This document shows, piece by piece, positions 46,936 through 58,900 of a stretch of 64,000 bases of DNA. This DNA is from Actinernus sp. WN-2022. Its lineage: Eukaryota; Cnidaria; Anthozoa; Actiniaria; Actinernidae. The first letter of the stretch is position 1. The number at the start of each line of letters is the position of its first letter. Location: positions 34,246,802-34,310,801 of the forward strand of contig JAOWCC010000064.1 of assembly GCA_030867875.1 (NCBI GenBank). The letters run 5' to 3'. Below the pieces are notes generated by a model. That model saw only the letters and a program-made list of their open reading frames with translations. It searched no databases and was not told where the DNA came from. The translations under genes and the position numbers were made by a program.

Positions 46936-47031
46936 TTAAAGGAAGGACACGCCTTTATATTCCGGGCCGGAACAAAATTATTTTCAGTGATTTTCATATA
47001 AACTGATAACTGTTGACACGTGTGGGATGGA

Positions 47032-47134
47032 TAAAATCAAACTAAATGTGCAAACATGATTAACAAACTGCGTAGATAGAATGTTCAAGGAAAATATTGC
47101 ATGTCCTTTCAATCGAGCATTGAGGGAACTAGCT
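47032..47134. repeat. Dispersed repeat, copy 2
   Basis: Counterpart of 36881-36985 in the same orientation, about 70% similar by eye. Confidence 0.5.
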
Positions 47135-49668
47135 GGCTCTCTTCCAGTGGCTGAATTGGCCCTTTGCAGGACCTGGACAAGTGACTTTTTAGCCTGTCAA
47201 TCAAAAAATTATTGGCGCTAGAACACCATGAATCCCAGAAATGGAAGAGCAAGCCAAAATTAGTTAAAAAACAAAACAAGTTTTAGCTTCATATCTTTAA
47301 AACTGAAGGAATGCTTAATTTAACAGGGTTTGTGAGGCTTTTTTTGCTGACTGGCAAGCTGTGCCAGTCTACTATAATCATGGCGGGAACCTGGATCTTT
47401 CTCAATGCCGTCAAACACCTTGAAAGTGTGCAATTATATTGAAATGTGTACCAATGTTTGAACAGTTAACTAGTACTAGTAGCATTATTTAATGTCAAGG
47501 GAAAGATGTATTCGTCAACTTCAGCACTGGGTTTGACAAGTCGCTGGTTTATAAGTTACTTTATTTCAATTCCCTTAGTATGTTATTTTATAAGATCTTC
47601 ACTACAACGGACTTGTGACTCGTCGATTGTAATTCTGCACTGAGACGATCAGCCATATTTTAAACCTTCACTTAGAAAACGTATTTGGTAACCCCGCGAA
47701 TATTCCCGCGAATCTCACCTTATTCCTGATTGGACAGTTTTGAGCATGCGCATGCAATATCTGGACCCTTTCCGACCGAAAGAGAGGACAGGAGTGAGAC
47801 CATCCCTCGATCCCCTAAGATTTTTCAGTTAGTTGAGGAGGCACTGGGAACGAGAATGGGAAGGTATATGTCTGGAGTCCTCCCCAAAGCCTTTGAAATG
47901 AAGGTATCAGTGTCTGAATTGGATACGCGCTTTGAACTGAACTGAAGATGAGTCTTGTTTCCCGTAAGTATACATATTAAACTTTACATTTCTGAACAAA
48001 GAGTTTATCGCCTATTAACCATCGTGTATTACTGAGTGTTCACGGGGGCAGTGACCAGATGCGTACCTGCCTTTAAGCCAGTACGCCCGGGCTAAAAAAA
48101 ATTTCTGCAATTTCAGTACGTTTTTCAATTACGCCTGGAGCAAACTTTCGGGCTTAAAGCTAAAAAATGCCTTGGAACGCCCCTGTTTACGATATAGATT
48201 TGGCTTCGCTCATAATCTTCTTCAAGTGGCGGTACTGACTACCAGACAGCTTGAAGTACTGATCCACTGTCGAGTTCAAACGTGGCTATTCAGTAGTCGG
48301 GGAAACGTTCGTGAACTTGACGAAACTTCAAGAAATCGGACCGATGTGTCACACTACTGTTTATTTAAAATGTATAAGCAAACACCAACGAGGCTCACTT
48401 TACTGATTAGTATATTCGTGTTGCATAATTATATAACTGAACCAGCGACAACCCCAAGAGTGGAGGGGAACAGAACAGGGAGGAGGGAGAATTTGCAGAA
48501 AAAAATCGGGGAGGAGGGAGAATTGAGGGAGAAAATGGGATCTACATACATGCTCTAGGAAGGAGGGAGAAATATTCGAAAAAAACTAGGGAGGAGGGAG
48601 ATTCCACCACCCGTTCCTCGCACCTCTCCCAAGCATTGAGCGTGCCGACATTCTATACTTGGCTAAACTAGGGATTTTAATCATGCACTGAACGCTAATC
48701 AAAACATAGCAGGTTTGAATTAACAGAATCAGTTCTGATGTAATTCAAATATATATTGATAATGATGGTGATATTTGCTGGTGAAACAGGGGACCAGCGG
48801 CATATGCTTAGTGCCTCGCTTAACATCCACTGGACTGTAATATTAAATTGTATCTTACAAAATTGTATCTTACAAAAAATAACAGTGAACTGAACAGAAC
48901 AGTACTGGGAACGAGATTGGACTGAGCAAAAATGTGGACTTTAAGGGAAGAGGACGTTCAGCTGAGCACTATGTCGACGGTCCCTTACTGACAGGGAAAA
49001 ATTGGCACAGCAAAAGAGGAAAACCCAGGGGAGGGGAGGGTACTTCCAGAAATTTAGGATAGAGGTGTCCGCGGGGATATCGAAACCCTGACCCTATCGG
49101 TAAGGGTGAAAAATCGTAAAATGGTTACCCTTTCCAAGGCTTGAAACTAAAATATAAGACCCTAGTTATTTATTTGTTTTGGTGTCGTAACTCGGATAAA
49201 ATAATTAATATGTAATGCTTTACGTTTATTGAAGATTGTTACTATTAGCGGGCGTTGAGCAAATGCACGATAGTTAGGGGAACAAAAAAACCATACCCTA
49301 TCCCGCGGCACATACCTAGATAGATAGATAGACCTATGTACAAGTTTGCATATCTATCTATCTCTCAGACCTGCTGAGAAAGCTAACAAACGTAAGGTAC
49401 ATGCAGGTATGAGAAGTATCTGACTGTGTTCAATGTACTTGTTTTAGCTGTTATTTTTGTGTCAGTTTTTGAAGGAATCTTGTATATATATTTACAAACT
49501 TCTTTTTTGTAATTTTAAGGCGGATCTATTAGTAAATGAAAAACTACATTTTGATCTTGATATTTTGGTTTGTATAAATTTATTTTTCTATTTATTGTAT
49601 TGATTATCTTTCCCTTAAGTCACTGTAAAGGGGGCATCTCAGAACAAAATGTAGTTCGTACCCAGCCT
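47135..49668. other. Intergenic, no gene supported
   Basis: Contains a purine-rich stretch of GGGAGGAGGGAGAAT units (48465-48605) and a small TAGATAGATAGA/TCTATCTATCTC inverted microsatellite (49317-49366). Open frames at 47730 and 48172 have no recognised motif. Confidence 0.4.
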
Positions 49669-49686
49669 AGTCCCTAGGCCTTCTGG

Positions 49687-49868
49687 CTGGTATTTTGTCT
49701 GAGTGGATTAATGGGATCCCTGTGGTTTGTACAGTGAGCGGTGACGTTACAAACTAATCTCGTACCCAGATCTCCCACGGAAAACACGGGGTGGGATCTG
49801 GGTAGGAGATTAGTTACAAACCATTACAAACCACAGGGATCTCATTGACCCACTAAGACAAAATACCA
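49687..49868. mobile_element. Foldback host element interrupted by another MITE
   Basis: Arms TGGTATTTTGTCTGAGTGG to CCCTGTGGTTTGTA and the inverted TACAAACCACAGGG to GACAAAATACCA. The nested element at 49755-49812 splits it. Confidence 0.7.
49755..49812. mobile_element. 58-bp nested foldback with 9-bp duplication
   Basis: TAATCTCGTACCCAGATC and reverse complement around CACGGAAAACACGGGG; GTTACAAAC at 49746-49754 and 49813-49821. Same termini as the 25710-26752 element. Confidence 0.8.
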
Positions 49869-50368
49869 CCCGTACCAAATCCGCGGACTATCTCCTTGGC
49901 GCAGTCCTCGTCTCTGACGAGGTTCTATAAATTACTTTGTTTCTTCATAATTCCCATTTCCTTTAGCAAGAGAAACTCGACTAGTATTTGACATCATCGC
50001 GTTAATTAGACGTTCGCACAAACATGCAAATTCAGTTCAAAATGATTGAAACTCAGTCTGACATTTATGAAAATAGAAAACCGCCTCTTCTGAAAACAGT
50101 GGAGTTTGGATGAGTTCGTTCTGCCGTTGGCGATGTCGCTGATTTAATATTTTTTCTCTAGCCGATGAATTATATGTTTTCTGATTCAAAATAGAAAGCA
50201 GCAACAAATTTAGTTTAAAATTGGCTTCGTAATTCTGTACGCTACAAATTGGCTCTAGAGAGTCCCAGAGAGCAATAAGGAATAGTATTTATTCATTCAA
50301 ACATACCACCAGTGGTACATTTTGATACAAAGATAGCAACAATAACATAATTATGATAACGAATAAAC

Positions 50369-53300
50369 TTACAATCCCTTACTAATACAATCATTAAAAA
50401 ATTCAGTAAAGTCATAACAATATTTTGCTATACTTTTCATAATTGAATTATCCTTCATTGCTAAACAATATAGGAACATATCTCGCTGACTAAAACTATT
50501 GAAGGCACTGTTCGTATCTCGTACAATACTAATGAAACTATCTCTAAGATTTACCAATTTGCTATTATTACACTTCATGAAGTAATGAAATTCGTCACCT
50601 ATCTCATTAAGATTACAAAGCGAACAAATGCGGCACTCATAATCAACTCTTGTGTAGCGACCAGATTGAACAGGAAATTTGTGAGCGGATATCCTTATTC
50701 TCGTCACCGCCTGACGATGCTTGAGGTTCACAACACGGGATAAGTAATTTTCAAAACCTATCCTCGACTTCAATTGACTAAAAGTTCGCATCTTACTGCC
50801 CTGTTGAACTTGGTCCCTCCACAAATTATTATAAATGATGTATAATTGAGATTTAACATATTTTGCTAGAGGTCTAATTTGTTCATAAGACGTTATAACA
50901 AGATCATGTAAAGGTTTGACATTACACATTTTTAATAGATAATTTACAAATTTTACTCCCTGAAAACTAGATTGTATGCACAATTGTGCTGCCTTTCCAA
51001 CTAACTCATTTTCATACAATGGATCTTTCACTCTTAACCAGTATTTCACTACCAAGACGGCAATTTGTCCAATCATACTAGGAATTCTGCCTAATTCTCC
51101 GTATACAGCTAAGTTGGTAGACTTGGAGTGAACACCTAAAATACGTTTGCAGAATTTCAAATGTAATTTTTCTAAATCATTAACTACCTTAAAAAACTTT
51201 TCCTTAAAGACATCAAAACTAGGGATTCTTCCTAGCGTATACACACCCCAAACTTCACAACCATATAGTAGTACTGGAGTTACAACTGTTGAAAATAATT
51301 TTAATAGCACTCTAACTGGAACCTTTTCCACATTAGAAAAGCTTTTAAACAAACTATGATAAGCGCGTAGTGCTTTATTATACAAAGCCTTTTGGGCAGA
51401 TTTAAAACTACCATTAAAATGGAAAGTTATCCCCAAATACGCGTACTCATCAACGCAATCTAACTGGTCATTGCCAAAATACCATTTAGAAGTAATGTAA
51501 ATGCGTCGCTGGCCCTTCGTACCAAAAACTAAAATCTTCGACTTTTTAAAGTTAATTCGTAGTTTCCATTTCTTGGTATAACAATTCAATTTACGTAAGC
51601 AACTTTGTAAACCAGACTCAGATTCCGATAAAAGCACTAGATCATCCGCATATAGTAGACAACTCAATTTGGAGTTGCCTAGCACTACTGGAGCACAAGA
51701 TGGCGTGTCAAACAATTCAGGTATATCATTGATAAAAATGTTGAACAAGTTAGGACTAAGATTGCATCCCTGTTTAACTCCAATGTCGGACCGGAAAAAA
51801 GGAGTGACTCCTTGACTCAACTTAACTGCTGACTTGACGGATGAGTACATACTAAGTAGGATTCGCACAAATTGTCTACTACAACCGTTTTGAATCAACT
51901 TATAAAATAGACCCTCTCTCCAAACACTATCATACGCCTTCCTAAAATCTATAAAACAGGCAAACAAAGGTTTTTGACGCTCTTTATAGTAATCAATAAG
52001 TGTTTTCAAGACTAACACATGATCAGCCGTCCTAAAACCGTGCCTAAAGCCGATTCAGTTGACATTTATTCAAAATCCTATTATCTCTCAAAAAAGTATT
52101 TAATCTAGTGTTCATAATTAACGTGAAAAGCTTTCCCAAACAACTACTAATAGAAATTCCTCTATAATTACCAGGGTCTAATCGACTTCCCGATTTATGT
52201 AAAGGCACAATAAAACCCTCTGACCACACACGTGGGAAAATGCCCCCTGATAAAATCACATTAAATAGCTTTACATAAAAGGGCGCTAACACATCCATAG
52301 AAGTTTTAATGATTTCGTTATTGACTGAATCTCCCGCACTCGCTTTTTTGGTCTTAAGTTTCTTAGCTATTTCACAGACTTCTTTAACTGAAATAGGAGT
52401 GTCAAGAATCTCATTATAGTTAACTGCCCAAAACTTATAATTTTTCACGATTTGTGCTTCATCACTACGGTCGTCTGTTATAAAATTTGCTTTGTTAAGG
52501 TCTTTGAAGTAGTCAAACCAATCTGCAGGTGAAACATCATTGGAATTATCACCTGACTGACCCGACTTAATACAGTTGACCAATTTCCAAAACTCTTTCG
52601 GGTTATTCTCTTCCAAAATTTGAATTCTATCCAACATCGTATTTTGAAATTGCCTTTTCAATCGTTTCACAAGCCTTTTATAAGCCTTTTTCGTCGTGAA
52701 GAATTTATGTTTTAGAAAAGGGTCATTTGGATATTTTGATAATAGATAACCCAAATTTCGTAACTCCTTTTTAAAAGAGTGACAATTCTTATCAAACCAC
52801 TGCTGCTTTTGAACTGTTTTCGGTGACTTCTTTTTTGGAACCCTGCCATTTCTAATAGGCATTACTTTCTTGGTAACACTGACAATAATATCTGTAAACT
52901 TGTTTACTAACATATCTATATCACCCTCCTCCGTCGAGTCCATCAAAATTTTCAGATCGTTATGAACTTCTACAGAATTGATATTGTCGCGAAACTCGTT
53001 CTTTAATTCATCGTTCCATAAAAACGCCATCGGAAGTGGTGAAAGATCTATTGATTTTTCAGATTCAGTGGAAGCCTCGGCCTTTATAACAAAGGATAGA
53101 AAACAATGATGCGAGAACTCTGTTATCTGCGATACACAGAAGTGGTTTATCATAGGAAGAATATTATGTGAAACAATAGCATAATCTACTACACTCGCTC
53201 CATTATAAGTTTGGCATGTAAATTGACCGATAAAATCCCCTTTCGTCCTACCATTCAGAGCAACTAGATCATTTCCACAACACATCTCAGCCAATAGCCT

Positions 53301-53882
53301 ACCATAAGAATTCACTAGCACATCCCGCGATTTGCGTTGTTCGATTGGACAGACAAAGGCTGTCGAATTACCAAACATGTCGTTTACATAATCATCTAAC
53401 CCGCCCATTCGTGCATTAAAATCACCACATAACATAATTTCGCCCTTTCTTGAAAATTTGTAAATATTATCCTGGAGAAGCTCAAAGTGGTCCTTCTCTA
53501 ACCTCCTTTCTCTCGAGGAATTTTGTGGGGGAATGTAGACTGTACAAACAAACAAATCGCGTTTTAGATGAAAGAAATTCTTATCCAACCTCCACCATAC
53601 AAACTCCTCACTGCTCTCCTGGTCAAGAAATTTAACACCTTTCCGCAGAGAGGATTTCACTAGTATGGTAATTCCACCAGAGTTTCTCCGTGACATTTCC
53701 GGCATTTTCCGACATTTTGAAAACGAGTAGAATCCTTCAATATTAACATTATCAGATAACCACGTTTCAACCAGTGAGATACAATCAAAACGTTTTGTAA
53801 TCGAAAGGAAGTCTTCGTCGTCTAACTTCCCCGAAAGGCCCTCGATGTTCCAGGAACAGAATTTCAAGAACTTGCTTGTCAT
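50369..53882 (-). mobile_element. Non-LTR retrotransposon ORF2 (APE endonuclease + reverse transcriptase), one frameshift
   Basis: Reading on the minus strand, 53882-52044 encodes 612 residues. They start with an AP-endonuclease domain (FCSWNIEGL, VETW near residue 40, GDFNARMGG near 160), followed by the RT N-terminal part (PGNYRGISI). The frame breaks at about 52050 by a net one-base change. The second frame runs to 50369 with GFRHGFRTADH, IDFRKAYDSVWR, KQGCNLSP and the catalytic YADD box. Near the C-terminus is a Cys/His cluster (CRICSLCNLNEIGDEFHYF). No other lesion was seen, so this is a young copy. The clade is not assigned. The 3' UTR seems to run to about 50283. Confidence 0.92.
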
Positions 53883-53964
53883 TATTTAAGAACTCTTAAC
53901 CACCCAGCCATATCAGCCAAATAATGATGATTAAATTAAATTGAATTAATATATATTATATATA

Positions 53965-54118
53965 CAGTCAATGCCAAAAAGGTTGTCCAGCAGAACATAA
54001 TATAATACTATAATATCCATTGTTTTGGGCTATTGTCTAGACCAAGACAATAGGCCAAAACAATGGATATTAAAGTATTATATTATGTTCTGCTGGACAA
54101 CCTTTTTGGCATTGACTG
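53965..54118. mobile_element. Palindromic Tc1/mariner-type MITE with TA duplication
   Basis: Near-perfect foldback beginning CAGTCAATGCCAAAAAGG and ending with its reverse complement, flanked by TA at 53963 and 54119. It sits between the LINE's putative ORF1 and ORF2. Confidence 0.75.
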
Positions 54119-54134
54119 TATATATATATATATA

Positions 54135-54213
54135 GGCCAAAACAATAGGCCAAAACAATGGATATTGTAGTATTATATTATGTTCTGTTGGACAACCTTT
54201 TTGGCATTGACTG
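54135..54213. mobile_element. Partial second copy (right arm) of the same MITE
   Basis: Repeats the GGCCAAAACAATGGATAT segment and the terminal GGCATTGACTG-TA of the element just upstream, but only one arm. The two are joined by a TATATA run. Confidence 0.65.
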
Positions 54214-54302
54214 TATATAAATTAAAATAAGGAAATATAAATAACCGAAAGAGAAAGAAGAAAAATGCTAAAAATAACGTCTAAACTAACACTATATCAA
54301 AC

Positions 54303-54724
54303 CGATCTTACTTGATTGGGGTAAGCAAACTGTGGATTATATAAAGCTAGACCCGCCGGAACTTGTTGTTGAACTTGATTACTTACAGAAACAAGTTGTT
54401 TCAGCACCTCTGTCATATCTCTCAGCTGGGGATTGATTACTGTCATGTCATTTGATTACTGTCATGTTTGATTACTGTCATGTCATGGAATATGTGAAGA
54501 AATTCCTGAGCTCCCAAAATGCGAACTGAAAGATCGCTGTACACAGTATTAACTTCGATCTCGATGGCTACCGAGAAACTGGCTTGCAGATTACCTTTGT
54601 CAAGGTGAGAGAAAACACAGTCATCCTGCCTCTCGCCCCCCAGGGTTAATTGTTTCTCTTTGCCGCTTAAGCCACTACTGGACGGCCAATGAAACCGAAA
54701 ATTAATGTTGGGTGCTACTTGCAT
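54303..54724 (-). pseudogene. Possible ORF1 remnant of the same LINE
   Basis: On the minus strand, a 93-codon frame starting at 54724 (MQVAPNINFRFHWPSSSGL) runs into a short tandem expansion of ATGACAGTAATCAA. A second frame continues from it as NPQLRDMTEVLKQLVSVSNQ to about 54303. It lies upstream of the ORF2 start in the same orientation, which is where ORF1 should be. No recognised ORF1 domain was seen, so this rests on position and protein-like composition. Confidence 0.35.
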
Positions 54725-55930
54725 CTTATTTATTCAAATCTGCGGGCGGTTCAGTGTTACACGGGAACACCTTGTACAGTTTTTACGATGAAGATTTTTG
54801 TGAAGAGGCCATCAACGTAACATAGTAAATAATATATGCCGTGCATGCGAAACTGTGCCAGAAAGGCGTGGGTCTGTTCATACTGCGTGGAAAAAATCTA
54901 TATTTCGAGCCAAAAACATAAACCCCCATCGGGCGGATACGCGACGTACATATGGTGTGAACCATGCAGCCCGCATGTGAACCAGTGCTACGCGATTAGC
55001 CTGCGAGCAGAGGTTCTTTTTTCTTTCCCTCTTCACCAAGAAACGATATGCCTGCTTATGATTAGACCCCTCACGTACATCGGGTACTGGTCGGGATGTG
55101 AGGGGTCAGTATATATATGGAGCAGGCTATATAAACCCCGTGCCGCGATCCGTATGTTACGAGTGCATGTACGTGAAGCCAGAAATCAAACACGCTCTCC
55201 TGTCATGCCAGGAGACTCGAATTTCTGGTTGAAGTTTTTAAAATAATTCCCTGTAATCTTCGAGTATTTATAGCGGATTGTCAAACAGTACGACTGAAGT
55301 ATCAAACAGGAACGCTAAATACCTACGCTTTCTCATTATTTTTCCAGCTTCGTTCTAAAATGCTTTTAGTCTTGGTCAGTAAATAAATAATTAGCCTACA
55401 AGCGAGAACCGATTGAAAGCCCCAATACGAACTTCCGGATTGCATAATCACTAGAAATAAATGTTTGGACCTCGAAATATTATGTGCAGTGTGCCGCTTG
55501 CACGTCAAAGTGATACATTTCTAGTGGGGATTACTCCAAGCTTCCTTCCTTATTTCTAACGAGGAAATTATCTCGTGTCGTAGGAATTATAGGAATTTTC
55601 TATAACAATTAAGGACAGAAGTTAAGAATCTGTCGTACACAATTTGTTCAGTCACTTGTAAATGGTGACATCAATATTTTTCTATCTAACAGAGTGTTTT
55701 TCTTAAAGCTCAATTGTTGATCCATTTTCATTCCACGAATCACCGAGGCCCCACGCTGGGTGGGAAATTACGCGAATGAAAAAACTTGTCAACGCCGGAG
55801 GTTACAGTAAACTGGTAGAGCTATAAAGGGAAAGTTTGCTATTGCGAAAGATACGTTGTGGTGGAGATAAGAGGGAAACGTCGGCGCCGTTTATTTCGCG
55901 GATTTCTCTTTACCCAGATATAAGTGGGCA
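54725..55930. other. Intergenic, upstream of the Ig/FN3 gene
   Basis: A 136-codon frame at 54836 has no recognised motif. Small inverted repeats occur near 55060-55100 and 55175-55235. A TATAAA at 55822 may belong to the Ig/FN3 promoter. Confidence 0.35.
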
Positions 55931-55994
55931 ATGATTCTACTATTCTTGAGTTGTATATGGGCTCTGCTCGCCCTGAACTGGGGTGGAGCAAAAG
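55931..55994 (+). CDS. Ig/FN3 protein exon 1 (signal peptide)
   Basis: ATG followed by a strongly hydrophobic 20-residue stretch ending in GGAK, donor GTGAGT, exit phase 1. A TATAAA lies about 104 bp upstream at 55822. Confidence 0.8.
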
Positions 55995-58900
55995 GTGAGT
56001 GTGAATTAACGTGCAATGAACTATTCGAACTTACTAGCTGAAACACGAATATAATTATAACGTTCCCCCCTCATTTGATATCGGAAGGCTGCCCCCAGTC
56101 GCAACATCGCACGGGAGAAACCTAAATGTACTGTATTTGCTTGCCAATGATTAATTTGTCGAAGCAACTTTGAAATACATACGAGCTGTGGTTTAAATTT
56201 TACCACTGGTTTGATATTTAGTTTGAATTTTGTTCTCCGGCCTGATCCCTTTTTGGAATCCCTTGGATTTTCTGTCGATTCTTCTCTCTCTTCTTAGCCG
56301 GTTAGGTTTATGTTAGTTAATATATGTGTTTAGGTCAGATTTAGAAAATCAAATGTGAAACAAATGTGAAATTAAAGCAAGGGGATAAACAATAATTTTC
56401 GTGTAAACGTTTTAATGTTGCCTCGGAAAGGTCTGCCAAAAAAAACTAATGAAATGAAATATTTTACGATAAAGTTCAGCAAAGGTAATCATTCTTATCT
56501 CAGTGGAGACAAATTCCTGTAACGCAAACTTATCTTAATTTTGTACGGAAACCAGGCAACTTCTAATTCTCTCATTTTGCACTGAAAAGAACCATTTTTT
56601 CGAGCGGCCGAGGAATGTATTGATTCATTTCTTATCAGATTTTGTATCTTGAATCAGTTTATAGACGAGAAAAAACATAGGTTTCTATTTTCCTGGGGGA
56701 TTCCACATGGCCGCCGCCGCGCGATAAGTTAGTTCGACTTTAGGGAAACACGTTATCTCTGTCACGTTATCTCTGTCACATTCTGCTCCAGGCTTACACA
56801 GATATGGTCGAGTTGTTCACGGAAGTGAAATTCATGTTTACATATTTGCGGCAAGATATTCCTATATTCTGTTATGTTTTTTAAATAACTCAGCTGAATA
56901 TCATTTCCGCTACTAATGACCCTCACAGATCACGCGGGAACCGAAGTAAGTACGGTTAGTGCTCAAGTAATTTTGATGTCTCTTAACTTGATATATTGGA
57001 AAAGGTGTGGATATTTTGTCGGCGTAGTGAGAGACATGTGATCGTTATACAATAGATAATCTCTATGATGTTAGGGCTGTAATCGGACGGAAGCTAGCGT
57101 GCAATTAACAGCAGCTGGCGCATGTCCGGCTTCTTGTATAGAGGATATTTAATACATGGCTGCTTGGAGATACGGCATTTATCTTCGCGTGTTTTATAAC
57201 TCACGAGTGAGCACAGCAGTTATCAAGTTAAACACGAGAAGATAAATCAGTTCCGTATCTACAATCAGCCAGGTGAGCATTTTAAAGCCTTTCTAATTTT
57301 AAAGCTGAAGTAAAATTACCAAAATAAAAACAACAACCTGTCAAACCATAGTTAATAGAGGGGAATGGTTATGAAACCCAGCGACCTTCTTTGTTATATG
57401 TCTTTGTTAGCTTTTTTCAACCACTACCCTGCACAAAACACAATAGAAATTCCAATGTGTTAATCAATCAGCCAATAGAAACGTGTGAGTTCAGTCGTTC
57501 AGGGGACGCTAATGAACTATGACCCTGCACAATCTTTTGTCTTTCTTGCCCCCTTCCAACATAAATCGCAGCGCAGTTGGTAGCCCCTTTGAAGTTTGCC
57601 GGGTTTCATAACCATTCCACTCTATTAACTATGGTCAAACCAAGTCAAAATCAAACAAGTTTACTCAAGATGATGTTGCATGTTTTAAATGTAATGTTTT
57701 TCACATTATAGAAACAGTTACGAGGAAAATAAAGAGCAAATCAGAAAAAGAACAAGTTTTGTTCTGTGAAGTGATATCCCACGTGTATTGATATAAATGA
57801 TATCTCTACTGGAGGTAGTGTGATAACATTTTTACGATTTTGCTATCAGCCAGTATCACCACTGACTATCATGCAATAAACTACATTTATCGCCTTATGA
57901 GGAACGCGCCCGGTTCTGGACTGCTACACGTGCCTTTTCTCGGCATATGAGTAAGAATTGAAAACCGGACCTTGGTGCAAGCCGCGAAACGAGGTAGAAT
58001 ACTGAGTTAGCCAACCAGAATAACGCCGAAAGAAAAGACTGCTTACAATACACAGTCTAGGCGTGTTCAATAACTATGTTTTTTTTCCGGTCCGGAAGGC
58101 ACTGAAATCGCGCCCTCTGATTGGCTAGTGACCCGGACCGTTCTTTTTTTCTCATCCGGACCGGCTGATCCCAAAGGTTTTTAACGAGATTCTTACTTAA
58201 ACGTACCCTAAGCATTGAACATCTCGTACTGAAATCCTTAGAAAAAAAGGTGGGGTGGGAAACTGCAGAAAAGTTACCAGTGATTTGAGTGAAACAAAGA
58301 TCTCACGCTCAAGACTGACAAATGTATCGCTTCTGTATGAGCGCGCGACTGAATTAACAAAAGCAAATAAAATAAATTGATAAGGAAAATGTAAAACGTT
58401 TTTACCGATCTTATTAGTCGGTCCGTATATATGGAGAATAACTTAGTGCCCTCAGTCTTGAAAACGGCCTGCGGCCTCGAGACGTTTACAAGACCTATGG
58501 TAAAGTTCTTCTCCATAATTCCGGCCGGTAAATAACATATATATAAATATAACATATGTATTAAACACTTTATTCAGTGGTTAGGATCTGATAGAGTCAA
58601 ATTGATGTGAAGTCACAAGTGAATCCTCCGTAATTATTTGATCCATTCTATATTTGAAATGGGTTTTCTTTTCTTTCATTTTTTTTTAGGCTGTATACGA
58701 CCGCCCATAGGAAAAAAACTGGGCTATTCTTTTTGAACTGGCTAGCAAAGGTTTACTGACCCCTACTCAGGTCTATATATAGCGATGTTTCGTGTGTCGT
58801 CATCTATTGTTATTAATGTGCCAACCAGAGATCCATTGGTTCCCAACACAAAGCGGGCTTTACAAATCATGGTTGTCACATTAGCATAACAATTGTAATG

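Noticed and set aside
48172..48558. 128-codon frame ending in Arg/Glu-rich sequence
   Set aside because: Its second half is a GGGAGGAGGGAGAA purine repeat; no homology recognised.
54836..55246. 136-codon cysteine-containing ORF
   Set aside because: No signal peptide, domain or splice support; the region has small inverted repeats, so chance is more likely.
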